From NCBI GenBank assembly GCA_012845835.1, contig JABAKD010000002.1, forward strand, positions 26,648,710-26,712,709: a DNA stretch of 64,000 nt, in the 5' to 3' direction. The translations under genes and the position numbers were made by a program. Positions 39,110-49,162 of the stretch are shown in pieces. This DNA comes from Undaria pinnatifida. Its lineage: Eukaryota; Sar; Phaeophyceae; Laminariales; Alariaceae. Under the pieces are notes generated by a model, which made no database searches, was not told where the DNA came from, and was given only the letters and a program-made list of their open reading frames with translations. Each line of letters opens with the position of its first letter. The stretch's first letter is position 1.

Positions 39110-39466
39110 GACACGTGCCACGAAAGAGTTTCTTCACTTTTTTTCAGAGGTTCCTCACTTTTAGAAGCTTAAGACATGTCTTAACCCCTTTACAACTGGA
39201 AACCCGTTTTTGGGGATAAAATTACTTGGATTTAGTATAGGGAGGAGCTCGGGGGCTCTAAAGGGGTTAACCCAAGAACTGATTTGGAGAAAACTAAAAA
39301 CTGCTCGTACTCGATGAAAAATCCCGTAGCCTACGTGTACAACGAAAATCATGGGGGGGGAAATATGTGTATTTTTTTCCGACGATTTTTGGGTTATGGA
39401 GCTCGCCCCGTCACTCAGAAAACATTTTCAGACGAAAAAAGTGCCACCTTTACCGTAGCACGCGTC
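39110..39466 (-). mobile_element. M2 miniature element, copy 2, with nested insertion
   Basis: The ends are GACACGTGCCACGAAAGAG (39,110) and, in reverse complement from 39,466, GACGCGTGCTACGGTAAAGG. The inner words match M2 copies 1 and 3 in reverse, for example the complement of TTCTCCAAATCAGTTCTTGGG. It is interrupted by an 82-bp TTAA-flanked element at 39,185-39,266, so it must be older than that insertion. Confidence 0.75.
39185..39266. mobile_element. 82-bp TTAA-flanked miniature element, copy 2
   Basis: It is flanked by TTAA at 39,181-39,184 and 39,267-39,270. The ends are CCCCTTTACAACTGG and, in reverse complement, CCCCTTTAGAGCCCCCG. The middle AAAATTACTTGGATTTAGTA is identical to that of copy 1 in the Rab intron. 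It sits inside an M2 element. Confidence 0.85.
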
Positions 39467-40310
39467 GCTTCAAGTTGAACAGCGCCGACACGTAGTTAAC
39501 GGAACACGTGGTTGGTCTGACGATGTCTAGCCTGGGTGCCAGACCATCACTATATAGACCCAGGCTACCGTAGGGGGTGTTCGTTGTTTTTTGAGGCGTT
39601 TTTGGTTCGGGGTCACTCGCGCGAGTAACCACCCTGTTCCTTGCGGTCCTAACTAATCGATTTCTTATCAAGTTTTGCGATGTCAATCCACACCATGCAA
39701 TGGCAAGCTGCGCTGCGCCTAAAAACTCGCCTCGAGGGTCCTTTTGTCCGCGCGGAACAGAGTCACTCGCGCGAGTAGCTCAGACTCGGGCAGTGGAAAC
39801 GGGGGTATGAATATACTACAATACCGTACGCTTGGTCTATAGCATCTACTCGTATAGGGCAGAAGAAAATAGTCTCGTCGGGTGTGTCGAACGCCGAGTT
39901 CGTTCTTCCACGAAATCTAACTTGCTACTAAACTAGTGGGTTTGGACGTGACGACCAAGGCACCACCATGGCCGCGGACTAGGTTGTTGTTGCCCGCCGC
40001 GATCTGTTTGCGCCCGGACGGCGGCGAGATGGGGGCAACGCAGAAAGGGACGCCTTCTACGATCGAGGCAGCACTTGGGGAGGGGGAATTACTTCCTAAG
40101 ACTCCTTCAGTCAACATCGTCGGAACACGGTCCTTTTTTTGTTTGAAACATATACTTTTATACGTAGACCATGGGGATTTTTTTTACCGCTTTTCCCACA
40201 TTTTTGTGTCTTGCACAATATTTACCCTCAGAAAGCATTAGTAACACCTCTACCGTAGCCTACTTTGTGGCGAAGAAGTTGTGACTAGCTTTGCGAGGTC
40301 GGCCGTTAAG
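39467..40310. other. unannotated stretch
   Basis: No gene is supported. The word TCACTCGCGCGAGTA, containing the palindrome ACTCGCGCGAGT, occurs twice (about 39,613 and 39,763). An M2-like end (CACCTCTACCGTAGCC) at 40,243-40,258 suggests a further decayed M2 copy. Confidence 0.4.
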
Positions 40311-40562
40311 GAGTCGTTCTACGGTAGCCCTCCCCAACTTTTCTTTAACGAAATCGCCGGTTTTGAAACTAGCTCCCGGCCGTATCTTCTCCTGAAATAC
40401 GGCGCCCCTTGCCCCCCCGACGTCATAGTTCGACAGTGCTTTGCAAACAAGAAAATACGTGAAGATTGTGTTTTTCATAGCATCCTTCTTCGTGTCGAGC
40501 AGCCATGAAACGTTCGTTAAAGCAAATCGCTGGTTTTTTTGGGGGGGCTATGGTAGGATCAG
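40311..40562 (-). mobile_element. M1 miniature element, copy 5
   Basis: Reverse orientation. It starts GAGTCGTTCTACGGTAGCCC, passes AACGAAATCGCCGGTTTTGA and CGTCATAGTTCGACAGTGC, and ends GGGGGGGCTATGGTAGGATC. About 252 bp. Confidence 0.85.
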
Positions 40563-40874
40563 TCTAAGATGCGTAGACAGACATGCCGATCACGTCGTCG
40601 GGGATTCTGGCAGGACTATCTATGGAGGAAGAGGTTCAGCGGTTGGAATCCTTGCCAAACACGACCGAAGGTGGAACGAAGGAAACGTATCTGGTAGGAC
40701 AGAAGAGCGGGGTAAATAGTCTATAGGAGGAGCTTGTTGTTGTGTGTAGAACGACCAGAAGGAGTGTCAGAGGCCGGTGTGGGGCCCACGGCGATAACGT
40801 TGCACCGCGGGTATAACCAGTCCGGGGAAACAATGCCTTGGGCAGAAGAGTCAGTGAGTAAAAACCTTTCTTAG

Positions 40875-41151
40875 GACGCGCGGGCTACAATAGAGGTAGC
40901 AAGCAACCCTCGTCTGAAATGGTTTCTGAATGAGAGTGCTCCTCAACCCAAAACGGTCGGAAATCGGCCATTTTTTTTTTTTGGCATGATTTTCTCGGTG
41001 TGTACCTAGGCCCCATGGGATTTTTTCATCCGGAATGAGGCCGTTTCATTTTTCTCCAAATCGGTGTTTTGGGAGAGGCCTTTAAGCTCCCAAATTGAAG
41101 GAACCTAGAAAAAAAACAAAAAAGTGGTGCACCTTTATCGTAGCACGCGTC
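40875..41151 (+). mobile_element. M2 miniature element, copy 3 (complete)
   Basis: The left end is GACGCGCGGGCTACAATAGA; the right end in reverse complement is GACGCGTGCTACGATAAAGG. It measures 277 bp with imperfect terminal repeats of about 24 bp. The inner words are TCGTCTGAAATGGTTTCTGA, ACCTAGGCCCCATGGGATTT and TTCTCCAAATCGGTGTTTTG. No target duplication could be fixed. Confidence 0.8.
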
Positions 41152-41299
41152 TTGGTATCTTAGCCAATGTTGATAGCAGGGTTAGCGGCCCAAGCCCAGT
41201 CAGTCGTCTGAAAGAAAACGAAGGAACTAGCGCAGGGCTCCCACGGTAGAGGGAGGGTCGGGCTCTACGCGGGGGACCGTGATGGTGTTCGCGGGGCGA

Positions 41300-43650
41300 T
41301 TCTACTTAATAAGCGCTGTTGACGACCGATGTTGAGGCTCCACTCGGCCGCCTTGCTCAGAACTTTGATGTCTTCGTTCTTGAGGAGCTCGAAGGTTTGT
41401 TCTTGGGGGGGCTTGAGGAAGGTAGCCAATGTGCACCGCGCTGGGACCTAGCCCCTATGGCGGCATGAACGGAGATGTTGGCAGATTCGACGTTTAGGGG
41501 TCATACATCTCAGCCGACTCTCTGCTCGCTGGCCACCACCACGATGTTATTTGGGGTAGCTCCTTCGAAAGGAAAAAAGTATACCAGGAATTCATTATGC
41601 GGTTGACGCTCTCGACGCCCCCATTGGTAGGAGCTGGTGGTGATGGCGACTGTTTCCAAAGCAGTCATAGATAGCGCGGGAAATATTCTTGGCGAACAAC
41701 GAAATGCAGCAGGCCGTTGGCTGAAGTGAAGGAAGGGTAACCGGGGACCCCAAAGAAAGGGATGTGACGATCGATGAGGTTGTCGGCTGTTTCAGTGACG
41801 CTGAAATAACACGCGGTAGGCGAAGGGGTGTGTGCTCACGAATCCATCGACCCACCCGAATCAAAACATGCATGGCTGTACTGAGTGGCACGGGCAGCAC
41901 CAAGACGGCACGAGACGGTTTGTCCCACGAACGGGTGTATAAGCGACGGGGTCATCGGCCATCACCGTTGGGATACGGGCAAGCGGTGTCAGCTATAAGG
42001 TGATGCTACCTGGCCTACTTGGTGACGCGATGAACAGGATGATCTACAAGCCTACTCAGTCAGCGCTGGCCCTATCGGAAGGTTAAGCCCAGGCGACAGC
42101 AGGGGGGTCGCTCCTGGGGTATCGCTTTGCAGCGACTCAGAGCCACCGACGCGAGCAGCTACCAACCTGGCACAATAGATGCTGGTCAATTATCGATAAG
42201 TACTGCCATGGAATAGTTTTAGTTACGCGCCGCCAACGAAGCACGCTTTAAAGCCCCCGTTCTGGGATGGGAGTGTGAGCCATGCGCGCGATTCATCTAT
42301 ACCCCAGCAGTGAAGAAAGGGGGTACCCTCCGTATACCTTAGCCTTACTCAAGCCGTCATTCCTTCTTGACCAACAAGCGGAGGCGAGTCGGTTGGTTTT
42401 GCTTGGTCCCGGGGAAGGGTGCCGCCGTCACCGGAGATCAAGGGCACCGGTCAAAGATGCAGGAGAATGGTGTCGCCATCGTCGTCGTCGTCGGTGTGTT
42501 GTCGGCCTTTGGCGAGGGGGGTAAGTAGTTCCTAAGGCTGTGGGCGGCGAGACGTGGAGACAACATCCATTGACCCTTTTGTCGAAGCACTCCCGATACG
42601 GGAAATAAATAGTTGGAAGTACGAGAGGGTCGCTTGTAGGAGCTAGAAAAGGGTGAAGCGTAACGTCGGGGACGAAGGGCGGTCCAGGGAACGAGTCGGA
42701 TGGTGGCGCGGAGTAAAGGGAATCGGCACTTTTCTCGTGAAACCAGCAACAGCCAGCAGGTTTACTATTAACAGTGATCAAACGAGGGACGGAGATGGAG
42801 GTCGCCATCGCGATCGACGTCGGGCTGTGAAATAGAAATCGAAACTAGTAGAGGCTGTCCTGGGTGAAGTGTCGAAGACAGTTCGTGTCGATGGCTGGAG
42901 GCGGAAAGCAGTAAAATAACTCTGTACGAAGCTAGATGTACGGGAGCTCTCGTCGTCGCACCAGCGCGGACTTTGTCCACGCAGACAGGGCGTTGGAAGG
43001 CGCGACGAAGGACCGAGCCCCTGTCTTGGCGGACGAAGGACCAAGCCCCTGCCATGGCGGTCTTGGCGATTGTTTTATCGTGGTGGCCGACTTGGGCGGC
43101 GGCGAAGAACGGCTGTTCTGGGGGGCGGGGGCATAGATGCCCGGCGGGTCGAAACTCACAATTGCCGGCGGCCGTCCGTGGGATTCTGTTGCAGTGATGG
43201 CGGGTCCCAGAATAAAATCAGGACCGAAGAAGAACGAGAAGCGGTTTCATCTGAGTGTCGAGAGCTGAAACGGCGGGGAATCATGCCGCAATAAGTCGAG
43301 GGGGGGGGGGGTTAGGAACGCAAGGAGTCGAGGGTGGAGCGGCTGATCATGAAGCCGAAATAGGCGGACAGAACAACATTTTTTGCCTTGATCGCGGATG
43401 GCACCGCAGTCGTCGCGGCTGGCAACACTATCCCAATCGGGGAAGACTGGGACCATCGGCGGAGTCGCGAGTTCGCCGAGGAGCTGGCGCACGATTTCGT
43501 CTTCCGCATCGAGAGAAAATCAAGGAGAGCTCAAAGTCCCTTGCCTGAGAAGGGGGTTGACAGGGGCGCACATGAAGGAGTGATTGGCACGTTGGACAGG
43601 AAACCGGCGTCGATGACGCCAAGTTAGGCTTTGACGCCGCGATACAGCTT
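41300..43650 (-). mobile_element. pol-like fossil of a Ty3/gypsy-type LTR element
   Basis: Minus-strand peptides around 41,600-41,900 resemble the integrase core and its C-terminal side from Ty3/gypsy elements. Scattered segments toward 43.6 kb may be remains of the preceding polymerase part. The stretch is heavily decayed with many breaks, and no long terminal repeats were found on either side. The opposite orientation to the gag-like fossil at 35.6-38.4 kb argues that the two are separate insertions. The assignment is tentative and the element looks old. Confidence 0.4.
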
Positions 43651-44156
43651 GATTGGGGTCGTCATGCCTGCACTGGTGGGGGGAAGCTTTTTGATTGGGG
43701 CTGGGCTTGCACAGGCGCTGAAGTAAGGGTCGCGTATTAACGTCGCGCGTGAGAGGCTGAGTACGAGTCGAATGTCAGATGGCGCCGTTGAGATGCCGCA
43801 GGCAACGGTGACTTTGCGGAGTTTTCGGCGATCTCGTTGATCTTCACCTATTAACAGGTTAGTTACGAATCACACCCGGGCGCGGCGATATATCCCCTTT
43901 TGGGCATGTTGCGCACCTCCAAAAGATTCTTTGGGGAGAAGAATGCGCGTTGAGGGGAATGCTATCATTCCTTGACGATGATGGTATATGGTGGAACGAG
44001 AAGACGAGGTTCATCATCGTCTCGCGATCCAGAGCGTTTCACCCCCGCCCCGCAGCATGGGTAGAGAGGGTTGGAGACACAACCAGCGGAACAATATGTC
44101 TCACGCTGCGCCGGGTCGTGGCCGTCGCGTGCTGATCATTGCCGACAATCCCGAGG
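43651..44156. other. unannotated stretch
   Basis: No gene is recognised between the pol-like fossil and the satellite array. Confidence 0.4.
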
Positions 44157-46005
44157 CAGTCCTGGCAGCCATTGAGCCAGCCTTGCCGCCAACTTAGAAT
44201 ATTCCAGCTATAGGAGCATGGGGGTTCCGCCGCACCCGGGGAGGACAGGATCCCATCCTCGGTTCAGAAATCCATCAATATCCCTACAGCTTCCACCAAC
44301 CGGCGACGAAAACGGCGATCCCTCTAGTCGACACCGCCCCGCACGGTGTGGAAACCGCTATCCCATTAGCAGGTCGCTGATTAGCTGGAGCTCATGGAGC
44401 CAGCGGCACCCGGGGAGGATAGAGTCACATCCCTGGACGAGAAATACTTCCAACATCTACAACTCCATTAGCCGGGTGACGAAAACAGTGATCCCACGAT
44501 TCGATACCGCCCCGCACGGTATGGGAATCCCACCCCTATCGGCTGATTACTGATCGGCGGGAGCTCATGGAGCCAGCGCGCAGCGAGAATTGTCCCTCGG
44601 GACAACGTCGAGGTCCCGCCGCGTACCCGAGGAGGATAAGTTCCCATCCCCGGACCAGAAATCCTTCCATATATATGCAACTCCAGCATTCTGGGGAAGA
44701 ACAGTGATCCTTCGCGTTGATACCGCCCCGCACGCTGTGGAAATCCCACCCCCATCGGCTGATTGCTGATCGGGTGGGTCTAATGGAGCCAGCACATGGC
44801 GAGAGTTACTCCTCAGGACAACGTCGAGGTTCGAGGTCCCGCCGCACCCGTGGACGACAATATCCCATCCCTGGACTATAAATACATGTGCAACTCCATC
44901 ATCCCGGAGACGAATATTGTAATTCCCCGCGTCGAAACCGCCCCGCACGGTGTGGGAACCCCACCCATAACGGCTGATCGCTGAGTGGATTGGGCTTATG
45001 GGACCAGAGCGCACGTCTAGAGTTGTCCCTCGTGGCAAAATCGAGGCTCTGACGCACCCGGTGACGATAAACTCCCGTCCTCGAAACAAACATCATTTTG
45101 TACATCTACAACTTCAACACCCCGGGGACGAAAACGGGCATCCACGAGTCGGTACCTCCCCGCACGGTATGGAAACCCCACCCCCACCGGCTGATCGCAG
45201 ATTGGCTGGACTCATGGAACCAGTTCTAGGCGAGAGAGAGTTGCCGAGGAGGATACAATCTGACTGGACTCATGGAACCAGTTCTAGGCGAGATAGAGTT
45301 TCCGAGGAGGATAAAATCGCGTCCCCTCCCCGGATCATAAATCCTGCCATGTTTATGCAAATTCAAAACCCTGGGGACAAACAAGGTAATCCCCTGGTCG
45401 ATAACGCCTCGCAGGTTGTGGAAACCCCAAATCCACTGGCTGATTGCTGATTGGCCGGGGTTCATGGAGCCAGCGCGCGGCGGGGTTGCCCCTCGGGCCA
45501 TCGCCGAAGCCTCGCCGCACCCGGGGAGGATGGATTCCCATCCCCGGATCAGAAATACTTCCATGAAATTTACAACTCCAAAATCCCGGGGACGAATACG
45601 GTGGTCCCCCGTGTCGATGCCGCCCGGCACGGTGTGCAAACCGCAGCCCCGCTGGCTGATTGCTGATTGGCTGGGGTTCGTGGAGCCAGCGCGCCGCGGA
45701 AGTTGCATCTCGGGGTAAGGGGTAAGGTCGAGGTTATCTAGTCGAGGTCCTGCCACACCCGGGGAGGATAGGTCATCATCCCCGGAATAGAAATACTTCC
45801 ACATGAAAATTGCAACTCCAACATCCCGGGGACGAATACGGTGGTCTCCCATGCCGATGCCACCCGGCACGGTGTGGAAAAACCCCAACCCCGCTGGCTG
45901 ATTGTTGATTGACTGGGGTTCATGGAGCCAGCGCGCCACGGGAGTTGCATCTCGGGGTAAAGTCGAGGTCCTGCCGCACCCGGGGATAATAGGTCATCAT
46001 CCCCG
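44157..46005 (+). repeat. satellite array, unit about 170-240 bp, roughly nine units
   Basis: Units recur with CATGGAGCCAGCGCG-type words at about 44,396, 44,566, 44,783, 44,998, 45,213, 45,265, 45,463, 45,680 and 45,921. Each unit also has CCGCACCCGGGGAGGATA, CATCCCCGGA..AGAAATACTTCCA, CCGGGGACGAA, CGCCCCGCACGGTGTGGAAA and GGCTGATTGCTGATTGGC. Units differ by many substitutions and there is an internal 52-bp duplication near 45,213-45,316. The frames it opens give repetitive peptides on both strands and are not genes. The array resumes after an inserted element, at 46,264-46,390. Confidence 0.9.
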
Positions 46006-46263
46006 GGGTCGTTCTACGGTAGCCCCCTCAAGTTTTCCTTGACAAAATTGCCGGTTTTAAAACTAGCTGCCGGCCGTATCTTCTCCTGAAATATGGTGCC
46101 CTTTGCCACCCCAACGCCATCGCTCGATAGTCCGTTGCATACAAGAAAAAAACGTTCGAGGATATGTTTTACATTTTACATAGCATCCTTTCTCGTGTAG
46201 AGCAGCCACTAAACTTTCGTTAAATAAAATCGCTGGTTTGGGGGGGGACTATCGTAGAATCAG
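46006..46263 (-). mobile_element. M1 miniature element, copy 6, inside the satellite
   Basis: Reverse orientation. It starts near GGGTCGTTCTACGGTAGCCC and ends CTATCGTAGAATCAG. TCCCCG is present on both sides (46,000-46,005 and 46,264-46,269), and the satellite unit continues directly beyond it with GAACTACAAATACTTCCA. This supports insertion into a CATCCCCGGA-type site and a target duplication of about 6 bp. Confidence 0.85.
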
Positions 46264-46479
46264 TCCCCGAACTACAAATACTTCCATACATCTACAACTT
46301 CAACAACTCGTGGACGAAAACATTGATCCCCCGTGTCCGTACCGTCTCGCACGGTGTGGAAACCTCGATCTCACTGTGGCCGATTACTGATGATGTAGTC
46401 TGGGGTGCGTAAGACCTGCACTATGGGAATTGTGGGGAACGCCCATAGCACGTGCGACTAAAAGTAGCAGTTTGTTAGT

Positions 46480-46866
46480 GTATGTAATGGAGTGCTCCCC
46501 GTAAAAAGATAGTTTATAGATTCGACGTGAAACCATGTCATGGTTGGAGTGAACCCACGTGATATTAGATGTCACACTCACGTCAAGGCCATCATAGATG
46601 AGCGGTAATGTAGGTGATGATGATGGGACGAGCAGGACGCCCCTCATCTCACCACCTTGCCCTACCCTGTCCTACCCTGCCCTACCCTGCCTAGCCCTAC
46701 AAGTATTATGTCTGTCTTTTAGCATTCTATTTAGGGAAATAATGCGTAAGCCTTGAGCCTAGCCAGCGAGTCATGAGGAGAGACCAACCAAAGACACCGG
46801 AACCCATGAGGGGCACGCTTCCCAACATCGACCGACCACGCATCCCCCACCCAGAGTACCGTGACA
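46480..46866 (-). repeat. family H dispersed repeat, copy 4
   Basis: Reverse orientation. It contains the complements of GGGTGGGGGATGCGTGG, GGGAAGCGTGCCCCTCATGG, the AGGGTAGGGC minisatellite and ATGACATGGTTTCACGTCGA, ending at ACTCCATTACAT. Like copy 2 it lacks the hairpin part. Confidence 0.8.
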
Positions 46867-46945
46867 TGTAGTTAGTACATACCTGGTAGTAAACTGTTAG
46901 TTGTAGTATTGATAGTAGAAGCGTTTCCCCATGGCGGAGCTACAG

Positions 46946-46953
46946 GTAGTAGC

Positions 46954-46985
<32 letters not shown>

Positions 46986-47030
46986 CAGTAGTAGTAGTAG
47001 TAGTAGTATACTACTACTACTACTACTACT
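46946..47030. repeat. AGT/ACT triplet palindrome
   Basis: A run of AGT triplets (46,946-47,007) meets a run of ACT triplets (47,010-47,030) through TATA, forming a perfect inverted repeat with arms of about 20 bp. Such a sequence could extrude as a cruciform. The apparent poly-Ser and poly-Leu frames are triplet artefacts. Confidence 0.9.
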
Positions 47031-47834
47031 GAGGGTTTGGGGTAACCCAGGTTCGACTCGCAACTTGCAACTACTTCTCTTCTCGTTCTTCGTAGCGTGG
47101 AGGACACGCCAGGTTGGAGCAAGGTTCGACGGAGAACCAAGCGACGGTAACGATAGAAGTGTCTCGAGGCAACGAGAGGTGCTTCGTGGCAAACAGAGAG
47201 TCGACAGTGATTACTTGTCAGCGGGAAACGTGATTACCCGCCTCTCCGTCATCAGAATCTGGGGAGACTCCACGACCACTCTTAGTATAACAAGACACGA
47301 TATCCAATGCCTCTGGAACGGCTACCGTTCATACAAATCTTCACGAGAAGATCTGTCTACGTAACGGTAGAAAGTGTACCTGCGACCCACATCGCCCCCC
47401 AATGTTTGAACGCTACAAACTGCCGTCGACGCCAGATGAGGGTTTGCGGTAACCCAGGTTCGACTCGCAACTTGCAACTACTTCTCTTCTTGTTCTTCGT
47501 AGCGGGGAGGACACGCCAGGTTGGAGCAAGGTTCGACGGAGAACCAAGCGACGGTAACGATAGTAAGTGCCTCGAGGCAACGAGAGGTGCTTCGTGGCAA
47601 ACAGAGAATCGACAGTGATTACTTGTTAGCGGGAAACGTGATTACGCGCCTCTCTGTCATCAGAATCTACGGAGACTCCACGGCCACTCTTAGTACAACA
47701 AGACACGATATCCAATAATGCGAGTAAATGTGAGAACAACAACAAACAAACAACCTCTGGAACGGCTACCGTTCATACAAATCTTCACGAGAAGATCTGT
47801 CTACGTAACGGTAGAAAGTGTACCTGCGACCCAC
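47031..47834 (+). repeat. 407-bp direct duplication
   Basis: Units begin at 47,031 and 47,438 with GAGGGTTTG.GGTAACCCAG and run through CGCAACTTGCAACTACTTCT, AGGACACGCCAGGTTGGAGC, AACGAGAGGTGCTTCGTGGC and CTACGTAACGGTAGAAAGTG to ACCTGCGACCCACA. The second unit has about 35 extra bases (ATGCGAGTAAATGTGAGAAC with CAA repeats) before CCTCTGGAACGG. Both are bordered by trinucleotide repeats. Frames of up to 151 codons are shared but show no known domain. Confidence 0.9.
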
Positions 47835-47866
<32 letters not shown>

Positions 47867-48020
47867 TACTACTCGTACTGCTACTACTACCACTACTACA
47901 GTACTGCTGCTGCTATTCATAACTACTACTACTACTACTGCTGCGGCTGTTTGTTGCCGTTGTTGCTGTGCTTTTCATGCATACGTTCAAGTACGTACTA
48001 CATGCATACTACTACTACTA
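47835..48020. repeat. ACT/TAC trinucleotide tract
   Basis: Imperfect CTA and CTG triplets run to about 47,945 and recur at 48,004-48,020. They border the 407-bp duplication on its 3' side. No gene. Confidence 0.8.
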
Positions 48021-48249
48021 TTAATAGTAACTAAGTATTAATATTATAGTACCCTCTACCCTTCGTCGTACCAGGCAACGCAGATATGGCGCCACGGGCG
48101 GAGCCGTGGCCGTACCGCTCGTATCGATAAAATAATTGTGGAAAATTAGTCTAGATTTTTTTTACGATACGAACTCCCCATTACGACAGGCCTTCGAGAA
48201 ATATTTGGTATTCGGTCCTCTGTTGCAGAGTACTCACTCTGCTTGAGCA

Positions 48250-48932
48250 ATGCTCGTGGCAGGGGTCTATTTGTTTTCATCCCTCGCTATCCTCTGCTCA
48301 GGAAGATCTCCATCGCCGCCTCGTCCCTCGTGCTTATCCGCCCACCGGTTGGAAGTTGGAGCATCAGCAGCACCTGCACCATCACAGATTACTGGAATGG
48401 TGATGATGTCAACTATCCCTACCCCTGCCGGTACTCCTGCGACGGGTGGGACTACTCCCGCTGCTGCTACTGCTGCCGTCACGGCCAAGCCCAAAAGAAC
48501 GTTCTACCGGCGCGAGCTGAAGCCTCCATGCGTTGCGTTCAGGTGCGGCGTACATGCAGTAGCCACGCAGATACACACGAGGACGGTGTAGCAGCAGCAA
48601 CCAGTGCCGGGCAGACATAGGTTCGCAGATTGATCACATTGACAACCCAAAATGCACAACAAGCATTCGCCGAATTGGATTCTGACGTTTTGTGACTTTG
48701 ACCGTGTATTCGGGACGACTAAATCAGGTCCGCAAGCTGCACATCACCTTTGCAAGCTGCGTACTGCCTTGGTCGCGCGCTACGACACAGCTGGTCAATA
48801 GGTCGCGCCTGCTCTGTGAGACGAACGGGTAAATACATCATGCTTTTATCATTCTGATTTTGATGTTGCACGCTTCAAATTACGCCGCACTTTGAACTTC
48901 TACTGCTTTGTGCTGCTCTGTGCTGCTGCTGC

Positions 48933-48978
<46 letters not shown>

Positions 48979-49162
48979 TAACTTGACAGTTCGGCCGATG
49001 GTCGAAGGCTCTTTCGCGAAGCCCTCGTCGAGGGCAACATGGAGTGCTACTTTCGCCTGGCAGAGCAGTTTCGAACACAAGACGACCCGGCCTTCTGCGG
49101 CCTGTCGACCCTTACCATGGTCCTCAACGCGCTCGCGATCGACCCGGGCAGAATTTGGAAAG
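48250..49162 (+). CDS. PCS: phytochelatin synthase, first two exons only
   Basis: Phytochelatin synthase is a papain-like gamma-glutamylcysteine dipeptidyl transpeptidase that makes metal-binding phytochelatins from glutathione. Exon 1 (48,250-48,542) ends [16 protein letters not shown]. Exon 2 (48,990-49,162) reads [20 protein letters not shown] then [20 protein letters not shown] and DPGRIWKG. The junction restores a Ser-Ser pair, and GT-AG sites are present (AG/GTGCGG, GACAG/T, AAAG/GTAAGG). The Cys codon at 49,096-49,098 matches the catalytic Cys56 of plant enzymes. The exons carrying the catalytic His and Asp were not found in the rest of the window. The start is uncertain. The ATG at 48,250 would give a hydrophobic N-terminus, but a good acceptor (CTCTGCTCAG, ending 48,301) could instead mark an upstream intron, or a later Met could be used. 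The gene may be split by a huge intron or truncated. Confidence 0.9.
48934..48975 (+). repeat. CTG x14 microsatellite next to a splice acceptor
   Basis: Fourteen uninterrupted CTG triplets lie in intron 1 of the phytochelatin synthase gene. They end 13 bases before the acceptor AG at 48,988-48,989, in the place where a polypyrimidine tract and branch site are expected. Confidence 0.9.

Noticed and set aside
42282-43500. Host genes on the plus strand at 42.3-43.5 kb
   Set aside because: The frames are short, overlap in both directions and lie over a decayed LTR-type fossil.
44157-46005. Possible CRISPR-like array
   Set aside because: The units are 170-240 bp, diverged along their whole length and lack short identical repeats with unique spacers. 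The rest of the window is eukaryotic.
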